Shown here piece by piece: positions 42,457 to 52,800 of a stretch of 64,000 nt of DNA. Position 1 is the first letter of the stretch. Every line of letters starts with the position of its first letter. The position numbers were made by a program, and so were the translations under genes. The stretch comes from Agarophyton chilense (taxonomy: Eukaryota; Rhodophyta; Florideophyceae; Gracilariales; Gracilariaceae), in assembly GCA_030374765.1 (NCBI GenBank), contig JARGXX010000013.1:248001-312000 (forward strand), written 5' to 3'. The notes under the pieces are model-generated. The model searched no databases. It was not told where the DNA came from and worked only from the letters and a program-made list of their open reading frames with translations.

Positions 42457-43599
42457 CTAGACGGATTTCATGGACACAACGATGGGATGTTCACAGTACA
42501 CGCAGTTGCCGGTGATAGTATCAAAACTCTGTCGTGTATCTGGCAAAGCACGTAACCAATCCACGAGGCATTGGCGATGATAAGGTTTTGAGCACTCCTT
42601 CAAGTCGCATGCGATATCAGGAACGTGGTCCTCCAACCTGTATGAATAACAAATCCCACATTCGTCCAATAGCACATCGTCGGCGTCCTCTAACAGCGAT
42701 TCTCGAGACGGAAAGCTGAACTCCAACACTTTCTCAAGATTCTCGCGGGGAAGCTTGTTTCCACTGATGTCCCACTGGTGAATGTTTTGATTCAAACGGT
42801 GTTTGTATGGTGCAACCGCATTCTCAGAACCAAGAAACCTACATTCAGGGAAACCGGTGATAGGGGTGCGGGGATCGATTTCTACGCGTATGGAACAATG
42901 CTTTGTAATGCATATTCTTCTGTAACAGTCGTGGCGGGCGGGGCGTTCGGGTTCGAGGACGCAAGAATTACGATCGAAGTCGTCCATGACTCGAAAGAAG
43001 GGCTGAAGTTTGTCAATTAACTGCTCATATTGCCGAAGTATGTCAATGAAGACGTTTTTGTCAGAAAGATTTGGTTCAAACTGTAGCGGTAGATTTGCTT
43101 TGCAGAGTGGAGGTTGGGATGGGAAGCTAACTGGGAGCGTAATGATAATAAGGTGTTTTCTGTTTGCCACGTCAGAGATGATCAAGTGTAATGTATGCAT
43201 GGCTTTGTCAATAGACTCAACTCTATTCCATCCAACCGAGTCTATCTCCGCAAGAAGGCGCTCGTAATAGATGGAAGGAGGTAATGTAACTTGAGGATCG
43301 GAGTAGTGTTTGGAGGATGCAGCAAGGGCCCTCTCAATAAGGTCACGCACTTCAACAAGGAATTCGTGGGGATCTACTGCGTTTTTAAGTCTCTTGTTAA
43401 GAACTTGTTTGTGTGGGGCAAGAAGAGATGACAGATGGCTGTCTCCGCAGAATTGAGAACAGTTTGCGGTTATTGTGACTCGAAAGTGGCGCTGACGCAC
43501 GCTGAGGAAGCCGGCGAAGTTGTTAAGGTCGGGGTCTTGCGGAACAATGGCAGGGAAATCGGTGATGAGACGCTGGAGGGCTTGCACGCTTATTGCCAT
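42457..43599 (-). CDS. FANCL: FANCL E3 ubiquitin ligase (Fanconi anaemia pathway)
   Basis: FANCL is the RING ligase that monoubiquitinates FANCD2-FANCI during DNA cross-link repair. The 380-residue protein is close to the human length (375). The RWD-like central domains (about 90-290) include RLLAEIDSVGWNRVESID and HLIIITLPVSFPSQPP. The C-terminal RING/PHD-like domain (about 310-378) reads ECGICYSYRL, CDLKECSKPYHRQCLVDWL, then RQSFDTITGNCVYC, with all zinc ligands visible. The start ATG is at 43599; the codon at 43608 is GTG. No other Fanconi gene is in the window. Confidence 0.95.
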   Translation of the reverse strand: MAISVQALQRLITDFPAIVPQDPDLNNFAGFLSVRQRHFRVTITANCSQFCGDSHLSSLLAPHKQVLNKRLKNAVDPHEFLVEVRDLIERALAASSKHYSDPQVTLPPSIYYERLLAEIDSVGWNRVESIDKAMHTLHLIISDVANRKHLIIITLPVSFPSQPPLCKANLPLQFEPNLSDKNVFIDILRQYEQLIDKLQPFFRVMDDFDRNSCVLEPERPARHDCYRRICITKHCSIRVEIDPRTPITGFPECRFLGSENAVAPYKHRLNQNIHQWDISGNKLPRENLEKVLEFSFPSRESLLEDADDVLLDECGICYSYRLEDHVPDIACDLKECSKPYHRQCLVDWLRALPDTRQSFDTITGNCVYCEHPIVVSMKSV

Positions 43600-44240
43600 C
43601 GAAGGCACAAGGAGAGACTCATTCGGCGAGAGGGGGATGGCAATTCGGACGAAAGCAGAAGTAAATTTTGACAGCGCGCATCATTGAACCCTTGTTGCTT
43701 TGGCTCTCGAGTTCGCTGCGGGTGTAACTCTGTACTAGAGGGGGGTGTGTAAGAATTGGAGTCCCTGCTGTCCCCATTCCGATTCGGAACTTCCGAGGGG
43801 CGGCCGGCTACTTGCCGACGAGATCTAGCCAAGCGAAAGGGACTGGCCAATCACAGCTAAGACACGCCATCCAAAAGCGCCATTCCAGCAGCTTCCCAGG
43901 ATACCCACTACAATCCGCAAAATCTCCACACGACACCCATTTCGGCACGTGCCAACTGTGCAAGGAGCGACGTTGCGGCGTCACAACAAAGCACTTGTCG
44001 TCACACATGGTGGACCAAAGCTTTCGTTTGTGGCAACGCCGATTTTCCGTTCCCCCAAAGGTATACATACTATTTCCTACGCTCCCCTTTCGCACTCCGC
44101 CCACCCACCCTCTCTTTCGCGAACAGCGCACTCGCCTTCTAGCCGAACTACGCATTGCACTTCTGCCCCCCCACAGCCTTCTACTTTGCTGTGCGCCGCT
44201 GCGGTTTGAGTTCAGTTGTGCATACTTCCAGTGCTAAGCG
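43600..44240. promoter_or_regulatory. Shared upstream region of FANCL and the RNase H-like gene
   Basis: 641 bp between divergent ATGs. Frames on both strands here overlap and look non-coding. A pyrimidine-rich leader precedes 44241. Confidence 0.4.
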
Positions 44241-45443
44241 ATGGCTACAACCGGCAAAGGCTCGGGTGATGCCAGTGCCCATCCTCACCGCCATCGTCAT
44301 CGTCACCGCCATCGCCGGGCGCACAAACATCGCCGTGGTCACCGCCACAACCATGACCATGAACACCATGGCCACCACCACGACCATCGTCACCATGACC
44401 ACCACCATCACCATGGCCACCATGGAGATGTGGCGCATATGAATCTTCCCGAAATGCAACCTTCAAACGTCGGCAGCATCGAAATCTTCGCTGATGGGAC
44501 ATGTGCAAGTATTGGAAAAGGATCCGCTTGTGGGTATGGCTTAGTCTGTGACGAACCACATGCCCGCATTGCAGAACCAGTTCCCGACTCGCATCAAAGC
44601 AAGGACAGGTCCTACTTGTACGCCTTATTTGCCGCTTTGCAGTTTGCCGGAGGTGTTCGGTCCAGAGATGTTACAATATACTTGGCGGATCAGGAAACAG
44701 TTCACTTTTTCAATAACTTGTTGCACAAGTGGATGGCCAGAGACTTCCGTCGTTACAAAGGAAACCGTTTGCCCCATCCTCAAATGTGGAAGACTATATA
44801 CCTAACTAGCGCTCACTTCTCTGACCGTGGTGTGGATCTTAACGTTGAGTTTATGAAACGAAAATCAGAAAAGATGCGCGAGGCGCAGTCTCTCGCTATG
44901 CGTGGCACAAGAATGCATGTCGTATGCCCTCTCTGCAAGAGAATGCATGGACGCCAGTTTAGCTCTCATGACTGCGAACCTCTGTGTAATTATGACCGCT
45001 GCAACAACAAGCGCTTTAAGAGCGCTGCTGAGTATCAGGACCATCTGGATATGTGGCATCTTCGCGATTGCCCTTCCCCGGAGTGTGAGGAAGGGCTTGG
45101 AATATATTCCGACAAGGAGCTTCGTCATCATTTGCACGAGGTACACGGAAAGGTTTGTGGGTGTGATTTCTGCGGCAGATTGTTCGGCTGCCATGTTAAG
45201 TTGCAGAAACATGTAATGAAATGCCCGCAAGGCGAAAGATGTAGAGATTGTGGGCTTCGGTTCAAGACCCGCCGCGAAGCCAATATTCATCGAGAAAAAG
45301 TGACGCATGGCGGGTTCGACGACGGCGACGAAGAGTATGAAAGCGAAGGAACCACTTCGAGTTCGAGCAGCAGCAGCACTACTACTTCGTCCTTTAGTTC
45401 GGACGATGATATTCTTACATTTGCTACTTCGAGGTATCGATGA
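44241..45443 (+). CDS. His-rich protein with degraded RNase H fold and zinc fingers
   Basis: The 400-residue protein has a very His/Arg-rich head (13-62, mostly HRH, HDH and HHH). A domain at about 78-220 follows RNase H1 order: IEIFADGTCASIGKGSACGY matches the first catalytic strand (DGS/TC). SYLYALFAALQFA stands where the helix with the catalytic Glu should be. VTIYLADQETVHFFNNLLHKW matches the third-Asp strand, and EAQSLAMRG the final ADALA helix. The two strand Asps are kept, but the Glu, the last Asp (here Gln) and the catalytic-loop His are gone, so activity is doubtful. From 227 on come Cys/His clusters (CPLCKRMHGRQFSSHDC; CGCDFCGRLFGCHVKLQKH; CRDCGLRFKTRREANIH), C2H2-like fingers, then an acidic/Ser tail. 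It is probably a nucleic-acid-binding protein, role unknown. Confidence 0.8.
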   Translation: MATTGKGSGDASAHPHRHRHRHRHRRAHKHRRGHRHNHDHEHHGHHHDHRHHDHHHHHGHHGDVAHMNLPEMQPSNVGSIEIFADGTCASIGKGSACGYGLVCDEPHARIAEPVPDSHQSKDRSYLYALFAALQFAGGVRSRDVTIYLADQETVHFFNNLLHKWMARDFRRYKGNRLPHPQMWKTIYLTSAHFSDRGVDLNVEFMKRKSEKMREAQSLAMRGTRMHVVCPLCKRMHGRQFSSHDCEPLCNYDRCNNKRFKSAAEYQDHLDMWHLRDCPSPECEEGLGIYSDKELRHHLHEVHGKVCGCDFCGRLFGCHVKLQKHVMKCPQGERCRDCGLRFKTRREANIHREKVTHGGFDDGDEEYESEGTTSSSSSSSTTTSSFSSDDDILTFATSRYR

Positions 45444-46863
45444 GGCAAGAACGTAGCTGGTGTAACGTTTTGTTGTGACCTTTGTTTTTAGCCTTGTTGG
45501 GCTTTTTCAGCTTTTCGAGCTGTATGTATGGTATGAGCCTTTACTTATGCTCTGTTTTCTGTGTTTCATGTTATGGACGTTTCCACGCGCCTGGTTGTTC
45601 TGGAGCGAGGGGGGGGCTGGGGTTTAAAAATTACTAAATGGAACCGGTGCAAAGTAAACATTAGTTATGATAGTATTCGAAGTGGCCAGTTGCAGTGGAT
45701 TGTCCTTCTTTCGCTTGCTTGCCGTAGGTTGCCTAGCACCGCAGCACCCGCAACAACATGAAGTATGCGAGCTTCACAGGCCAGGCACAAAACACAAAAG
45801 ATACCTTCGTACATGTCTAAGGTTCAGAGCTCAGAGCATTTGCGAAAAATCGCTAGACACAGACAGTGCACAACTTAGCCATGAGTCCCTCCAGGGTCTT
45901 CCATGCATGTTGCACGAGAACGATACTTTTCTTCGTACATGAGAAAAGTTTGTGAACAGCGGGCCTCGATGAGTCACGTGTAGCGCTTGTTTGCCTGTAT
46001 TCCACTGACCAGATAAATGGACGGCGATTTTGATTTTTGACATTCGAGGTGCTGAGTGGAACGTGGAACGCCAAAAGATGCAATCCTGATTGTGTTGAGT
46101 GGCTGACGTCGGGTCTTTGTATCGACTGCAGTCGACCGACAGTCTTGCGAGTAAGACCTTCGAAGTGGCAGAGGAGTTTGGTGGAGCAGTCGCGGTAGTT
46201 CTCAACCCATATGCGCCATTGCTGCTAAAGCTAATGGATGAGGGGTGGGAGGGAGACGGGGGTGTCGATGATTGGCACGCGACACAGACGATATTACAGA
46301 ATACTATTTGCTGTCCACCAACGGGAATCGTTGGTGAACAATGCAATGGGCCCCTCCTGCGAAAATGTTCTGGCAGCTTCAGCACTCCGCGCGGCCGTTG
46401 CAGCAGCCTCCGTGGCCCGACAGGCCACGCGCCTCCGCAGGATCCATCGAACGAGCGCAAGTAGAAATTGCCAACACATTCAACCTCTTGTGCATGTGTA
46501 TCTAAATCCGAGCACGCGCCCGCCTGGAATCAGCGCTTGGACTCTCTATCTCTGCACAAGTGCCTTAGGAGTTACGGGCTGCGCCGTGGTAAGGTTACAG
46601 GTGTACATATGTCAACCAACCCAAGCGAGGACAAGTTGCCCTGGGCAACACGTCTGCAATGGCGCCATTCGGTAATCATACTCATAACCTCAGCCTCCGC
46701 CGTCAATCTGCACAGGCATCGATGGGTACAACGAAAGCACAGCCTCCGCTATGGCGCCCACAATCGACCAACTTTTGTCAGTTGCTCCTATCCGCTATAA
46801 AAACCGTGTTCGCTCCAAAACACAATTCCCCCTCCCTTCACCTCAGCATGCGTAATCGTCACC
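45444..46863. other. Intergenic region
   Basis: 1.4 kb without a supported gene. A 209-codon minus-strand frame (45831-46460) has odd, domain-free composition and overlaps plus-strand frames of similar quality, so I leave it out. The last 100 bp are the likely promoter and leader of the next gene. Confidence 0.4.
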
Positions 46864-48228
46864 ATGTCTCGCCCTCATCCTTCTTCGATTCACTTCATCT
46901 GTCTTCCTACCAGCCGACAAACCATCAACACTCTTGTTCAACGCTGCAATGCGATGCTGCAAGTTAAGCAACTCAGCATCGATGAATCAAGGAAAATCGC
47001 CGCCGATCTTTGCGTCGCTGCTGCAATACTTCTCGTCGAGCCGCATAACATCATTCCATCACGTCATCCCCGTATAATTCCTCTCCCACAACCTCAACAA
47101 AATAAACCTTTCCAGCAACGATCTCGTCAAAATCAGCCTCAACAGCAACAGGTCCAGCGGCAACAGGTTCAACAGCGCCAGCTTCAACAACAGCAGATTC
47201 AACAACAGCAGATTCAACAACAGCTGCTTCAACAGCAACAGCTCCCACAGACAGAACTTCAAATCCAACAGTCTCGATTGCGACAGCTTGAGCAAGTTCA
47301 ACCTTTAAGGCCTGCAAGGAACGCTCCACCGCCTTTGAACTTTAGCCTTTACCCATCTGCCTCCCCAACAGCTATACGTCTCAGTTCCACGCGCGCAGCC
47401 ACCCCGCTTACACCGATGACATCTCCATTTGTCCGGCCGACTGGACCAAAATCAGCTTTGGACGTTCAGAATGCACGATCTCTGCATTTATTGATGTTGT
47501 TACAATGCTTCGAATTTATGATTGCAGAAAACACTCGTTTTAAGAGCTTTCTCCTGATCCAAAGAGATCTGCTGGGATTTGTGTCGCCTACGGCGGCAAC
47601 CCCTAATCGACTGCGAGATGCGGCCCTTCGTCCTTTTAAGAATCTATCGCAGTTCTCTGCCAATTACTTCGACCATCTTTCTCATGAAAACCATGCTATG
47701 CATCAGGCCCTTTTGAGAAGGAAACTTGCTTTAGAGGCATACCGAAATGAGATGAATACAATGCAAAACAATTCTAAAAACGACGCTGCCAAAACTCGTG
47801 TAGGTCCACCTTCAGCTCCACCGAACCCTCAAAATGATACACGTACATTCCAACAAAAAGTTTCTAAGCGTACTGAAAGATTCACCGCCATTGCGAAAGA
47901 TTCGGAGGCCATGCTAAAAGAACTTGCGAATACTGTCATTATGTCTTTTCGGGTTGCTTGCGCACCGGCAGAAGCTGCATCTGATGCCGTGACTAAGCTA
48001 CCCCCCACGTCGATGAAAAATTTTGTCAAGAATGTCGAACGGAATGTAGGAGAGCTCCCCGGGCTCCCAACGTTTCCGGCGCCACTGGTTCGCAGATATG
48101 GGCTTGAGCCGATTCCTGACGCAAGTTCCCTGGCCGCTGCTGAAACTCGGTTCAGCCCTTTTCTCACAGATGTGAATTGTGCTGCCATTTTGCAACGCAG
48201 CAATCCTAAAAGGCTGGATGGTTCGTAG
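46864..48228 (+). CDS. Gln-rich protein of unknown function, 454 residues
   Basis: I do not recognise the family. The ATG at 46864 is the first in frame and lies in a good context (ACCATG). The N-terminal 60 residues are helical (TINTLVQRCNAMLQVKQLS). Residues 75-145 are a Gln tract with Arg, Leu and Val (QQQQVQRQQVQQRQLQQQQI), encoded by mixed CAA and CAG. A Pro/Ser/Thr segment follows. From about 195 to 390 there are long amphipathic helices (SLHLLMLLQCFEFMIAENTR; HALLRRKLALEAY-like), possibly coiled coil. The layout (short helical domain, polyQ, helices) is common in transcription or chromatin co-factors, but no motif fixes a role. Confidence 0.75.
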   Translation: MSRPHPSSIHFICLPTSRQTINTLVQRCNAMLQVKQLSIDESRKIAADLCVAAAILLVEPHNIIPSRHPRIIPLPQPQQNKPFQQRSRQNQPQQQQVQRQQVQQRQLQQQQIQQQQIQQQLLQQQQLPQTELQIQQSRLRQLEQVQPLRPARNAPPPLNFSLYPSASPTAIRLSSTRAATPLTPMTSPFVRPTGPKSALDVQNARSLHLLMLLQCFEFMIAENTRFKSFLLIQRDLLGFVSPTAATPNRLRDAALRPFKNLSQFSANYFDHLSHENHAMHQALLRRKLALEAYRNEMNTMQNNSKNDAAKTRVGPPSAPPNPQNDTRTFQQKVSKRTERFTAIAKDSEAMLKELANTVIMSFRVACAPAEAASDAVTKLPPTSMKNFVKNVERNVGELPGLPTFPAPLVRRYGLEPIPDASSLAAAETRFSPFLTDVNCAAILQRSNPKRLDGS

Positions 48229-48487
48229 ATATTTCTAAATTCCGTCCATTAGTTTCCTCGCTCGATTCTCGACCACTCAGCGATGCTCAAAAAGTAATGA
48301 ACATTGTTTGGAGATCTAACTCGTTAAACGTTTCTATATAACTTTATGTCTAATTCGCCGCTTCACCATATTCACCTGAAATGGGAGTTGAAGTCCTTCC
48401 TCAAAAACGTCAACTTGATACTTTCTTCGTTTTGAGACGCTTGAGAAACATCATTGTGGATCGTTTCCAAACCTTTGCGAGTGTCAG
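48229..48487. other. Convergent 3' intergenic region
   Basis: A short gap between the Gln-rich gene and the GFA-like gene; nothing identified. Confidence 0.5.
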
Positions 48488-48952
48488 CTACTGCACTTCT
48501 AGGGTTCCTGTGAAATTCTTCCCGTCTAATCTTTCGATCGGAACGTCTATATCCCCAAGTTGTAAACATCGAACGTTAATATCAACACAATTTGGGTTAC
48601 TCCGAGGAGTGTAAAATGCTTGTACTCCACAGTATTTGCAGAATGTATGCTTTGCCACCCCTGTGTTGAAAGAGTACGTAGCGATGTTCTGCAGCGATTG
48701 TTTAGATATTGTTATTCGATCTCTAGGAACAATCAAATGAAGATATCCCTTCATTGCGCACACGCTACAATTGCAATCGATGGCTTTCAATGGGGCTGGT
48801 GGTATTTGTACGGTGAATACCACCCTTTGACAGTGACAAGTCCCGTGTACGATATCAGGGCACGTTGGCAGAGCCGCAGAAGCTTGCTCTCCCACATCCT
48901 TCGCGTAGACTTGACCTTTTGATTGGTTCCAGTACATCTGGTATTTGGGCAT
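48488..48952 (-). CDS. GFA/CENP-V-type zinc protein
   Basis: The GFA fold binds two zinc ions and includes bacterial glutathione-dependent formaldehyde-activating-like proteins and animal CENP-V. The 154-residue protein has all the expected Cys clusters: GTCHCQRVVF (about 37-46), CNCSVCAMKGYLHLIV (about 60-75), and KHTFCKYCGVQAFY followed by NPNCVDINVRCL. The start is the ATG at 48952; an upstream codon in frame is GTG. The substrate is unknown in most members, so I make no enzymatic claim. There is no signal peptide. It converges on the Gln-rich gene. Confidence 0.88.
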   Translation of the reverse strand: MPKYQMYWNQSKGQVYAKDVGEQASAALPTCPDIVHGTCHCQRVVFTVQIPPAPLKAIDCNCSVCAMKGYLHLIVPRDRITISKQSLQNIATYSFNTGVAKHTFCKYCGVQAFYTPRSNPNCVDINVRCLQLGDIDVPIERLDGKNFTGTLEVQ

Positions 48953-49358
48953 TGTGTTGAACAAGGAAGCTTCAGTAAATAGACACACGTTAAGAGTCGT
49001 TTCTATGCTTGAGGTAATCAGAAATATACTTCCGATTCTTCAAATTTAGGGTCTGTCTAAACATCGGTGACAGTGAGAACATCCCCACCCATAACGCCTA
49101 AACCTAAATTTTACAAGAAAGTGTTCGATGTTTATTGGCCAGCGTAACAATTGAGATTTTGGGAATTACTCAAACTACAGTACCCCCACCGCGTTCACTT
49201 CCCTTCCCGCCCAAATGGGAATGACAGGATCTGACTCCGGCTCCGATTGTTCAGATATGGACACTGCTGCCCTTATTGCTGTCATATCATGCCCAAGCTT
49301 GATTGCTTAGGTTAGGAGCAAGGGGAGGCGTTGTAGAGGGGGATCTGTGTCGGGCTAA
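48953..49358. other. Spacer
   Basis: The border between the gene island and mobile DNA. No gene or repeat is recognised; the right part may be decayed N-terminal sequence of the Harbinger-type relic. Confidence 0.4.
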
Positions 49359-49567
49359 ATTGGCAATCATGACTACGAACGCCTGAAAGCAGCAAAACGT
49401 ATCGATCGAGATAACTTTTGCCGCAATACGGATTTGCATCCAGTGTTCTCTGAGGAGTTTAAAGGGCGCTATCGAATGTCTAAAAATCTATACGGGGAAC
49501 TAAGAGACGAAATGCTTCGTGTCGACGATTTCTTTGAACAGAAGATGCATGCCGTTGGTGTGTTTGG
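49359..49567 (+). pseudogene. PIF/Harbinger-type transposase relic, 5' fragment
   Basis: The frame reads DYERLKAAKRIDRDNFCRNT, then the block typical of the 'plant transposon protein' family of Harbinger-like transposases: HPVFSEEFKGRYRMSKNLYG, ending DDFFEQKMHAVGVF. At that point copia A has inserted with target duplication TTTGG. The remainder continues in the same frame at 54632. The upstream part is lost behind a stop at 49356. Confidence 0.7.
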
Positions 49568-49826
49568 TAAAGATAGTCAGTGTCAGATACAGGAAAGTCT
49601 GAGCGAAAGGTGCAGGGTGTATTCAGAGGACAAGCATTGTCGGTCCCCCACGTATCGGGGTCTCGTCCGACGTTTACAATGCGGCGGTCTGATATTTGTA
49701 GTCAGAGAACTTGTTACAAAAACAGTCGCCAAGAAATATACATTACAAATACAACTACAAATACAAATACAAATGCAAATACAGTGAACTTCACTAGTCC
49801 ACGAGAGCAATATTCAAACATTCATA
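49568..49826 (-). repeat. 3' LTR of copia A
   Basis: A 259-bp LTR, nearly identical to 54356-54626 except for about three base changes and one missing ACAACTACAAAT-type unit. Confidence 0.93.
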
Positions 49827-49837
49827 TTGCTCCTTCT

Positions 49838-52800
49838 TCAGCCGAAGTTCTTTTCTGTAGCCTTGGTCTCAGCAACTGCAGTGAAGTCGATGGAAAGCTG
49901 GCCAGAGAAAAGAGTCAACTGCAATGCTTGTGTGAGAGGGCTGTCGCGCTTCGTTAGCGGATCAGCTAAGTTCGTAGTCCCAGGTATCCAGGAGATACTA
50001 TCCACTGCTCTAGTTTGAAACTCGTAGCGAAGCGAGCTGACGTCTCCTCGAATTGACTTGTCTATAGAGTTCTTTTGCGTCGAAAGAAAACTGAACAGAT
50101 CTTTCGAATCGACACAGAGGCGTAGACGTACACGGGTAGGAAGCAGTTCATTGTAGTCATTGCAGATAATCTTTCCATCGTCAATTCCTTTGGCGGCGGA
50201 AAAGATTTCAGCAGCAGGGATGCTCTTTACGGGGCGTTTGGCTTTGTGGGAAACCCAGGATACAACATGGTAGATCGCGTCCTGCTGCATCGGACCAAGG
50301 AGTAAACCAGTAACAATGCCGAGTTGGCCGACGTCGTCAATGCGCGATGCATCAGCAAAAACTAGAACAGAGAGCTCGTAGGCTTTGTCATGCGAAGGGC
50401 GTGGATAGGCAATCACAGTGCCAAGCTTCTTGAGCTTTTGAACGATTGAGGCTTGCTCAACGAGGTGTGAGACTTTGAGTTTGGGTGCCTTTTGCTGGAG
50501 GTAACTCGCATAAAATGAACAGAAGGGTGTAGCAGCGGTGCCAATCCACCCGATCGAGCTATTGGTTGAAGAAAAGGCTGACTTCTCTAACTTGTTCATC
50601 GGGTCTTCGGACTGCTTTCGGCGAATGCGGGTGAGAGATTATTCAGAAAGAGCGTTAAGCTTGTCTTCTGCGTTGGTTTCAATCGAAAAGTCATCATGTT
50701 GCACTGTGTTGATGCCGAAATAGCGGAGTTTCCCAGGGCCGCTGTTGATTTCGCCAAACTTGAACTTCTTGTCAAATTCTTCTAGAAAGCGGAGAGCGTT
50801 GTCCTCAGTACCGGTAGCTTTGAGGTCATCCACAATTTTTGCTACGAGCAGTGTTAGATTACCATCCTTTTTCTTGTAGAAGAGTTGCGGGATAAACTTG
50901 GACTGTGTTAGACCGAGGTCTATCATTACTGCATCGGACTGACTTTGCCATTTTGCATTTGCGTTGACCAAACCATAGGCTACAGTGAGCAAGAGCCAAA
51001 CATGGGAGGACTTCATAGCGCTTTCTTTCGGCGGGCGAACGTAAACATCACGCTGAGCTGCGCCGGTTTGTAAAAAGGCGGCTTTGACATCGGCCTTGTA
51101 CAATTTCCAACCAAACAGAGAAGCAATAGACTCTAGTACGCGCAGACCGGTTGGCGGGCACGTAGAGCAGTCAGTACTCAGGAAATTTTTGAGTGCGTCT
51201 TCGTTGCCATGAGGTGCGATGCGCGCCTTCAGTTTCAAACTGTTATCGTCGTTGTGCTTCAGTTTGTACAGTGTGTGGCTGCTAATGACGTTGGCACCAG
51301 GGGGAACGTCGTGGTGATAGACGGGGCGTGCCGTCTTTAGGAAAGTTTCTACTTCACGTGCGTACGCGTTGACTAGGGAAAACTGGTCGAATCCTTGGGC
51401 TTGATGGCGCAAGAACGGTTTGTTGCCGAAGTGTTCGAGCATGGAGGATAGAACAGCGGCTTCAGTGCTTGTGACTTGCAAATTTCCACCGGACAGACTG
51501 CTGCTTGCAGCAGCAAGCGAAGTGGGCTCGGAGTGATTCTAATGCACAGTTGTCATATCTAAGTCTGCTTCGACTTCACCATTGTCATAATGAATGGTCA
51601 CGGTACCGTTATCTGCTTGCGATTGAACAACACCAGGGTAGACAACGTTTTTTTCGTCCCAGAGTATATCAAGAAGATCACCAACTGCAGGTCCATTGTT
51701 ACCGTCATCAGAAAAGTTGCCGTGGTCGTCACGGTCGTGGACCAGTAGGTTTGAATCGTCGCGGTCATCCGTGTGATCAGTTGGGGGGATATCACCGAGA
51801 AGGTCAGAAAGTGAGGCGTCAAGGGAGTCAATCCCTTCTTGAACGAGCTGTGCAAAACAAAGTGGGGACATGGCGGGTCGAGTATCTTCAAAGGCTACAG
51901 TAAGGCATCGGCCGTTTGCACCGGGAACGGTGACGGAGCGGGCAGGAAGATCGACCGAGAGCACAGTCTTGGGTTGGGACCATTTGCCACGCTTCTCTTT
52001 CTCTTTCTTCTGGAAAATTTCCACGGAGTCGCCAATGGCGATTGGTGCTTCGGTGAGTGCTTTAGAGCGCATAATGAGTGCCAGCTTGCGACGAGCTTGG
52101 AGCTGTTCACGGGCATCAATGACATCGATGGGGACACAAAGTTCAGCAGGCTTTGAATTGACTGGCTTTGTAAACCCTTTCGCCAGTTCAAATGCTGACA
52201 TGGTATCGTTACCATAGAGGTCGTTTGAGATTGACACAGATTTGTATGCAGCAAGGACAGCATCGAACTCATCACCACTACCTTTTTTGAGACGGAGAAA
52301 GACGGATCGAATAATGTTGTGCTTAGATTCGATGGCGTTCTTGTGATGCCGACGAGGCGGAACTGTCTTGATGGGGATGCTGAGTGCATTAACATAGTTT
52401 TTGAATGCGCCTGTGTTGAATGCTTTTTCACCAATGATTGAGTCAGAATACCAGAACTGCGCTACCCAGGTTGCTTTGAAGCCGATTACAGCTTCATGAA
52501 GGGCAGTTGTACTGACAACATACGCGACGGAGTAGCGCGAGGACACATCCATGAAATGAAGGACACACAGGCCTTCGAGGAAGAAGTGATCAACAGATAG
52601 CACTTCGTTGAACTCTTTCGACAAAGAGCTGATAGAATCTTTCCGGGACGGAGCTGGAGGAGAGGTTGACCGACAGGCGGTGCAAGCGTTGACAACTTCA
52701 GTAAGGTAGCCAGACACAACATCGTTCCATAGACCATTACGTTCGAGCAGAAGCTTGTAGTCGGAAAAGGCGGCATGTCCACACAAATGCTTATGGATCT

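Noticed and set aside
45831-46460. 209-codon minus-strand open frame
   Set aside because: No domain, odd composition rich in Ser/Arg/Cys, and overlapping plus-strand frames of equal length; probably chance.
49434-49787. A 117-codon gene across the copia A LTR border
   Set aside because: Only the first part is real (Harbinger-type relic); the rest is LTR sequence joined by the insertion.
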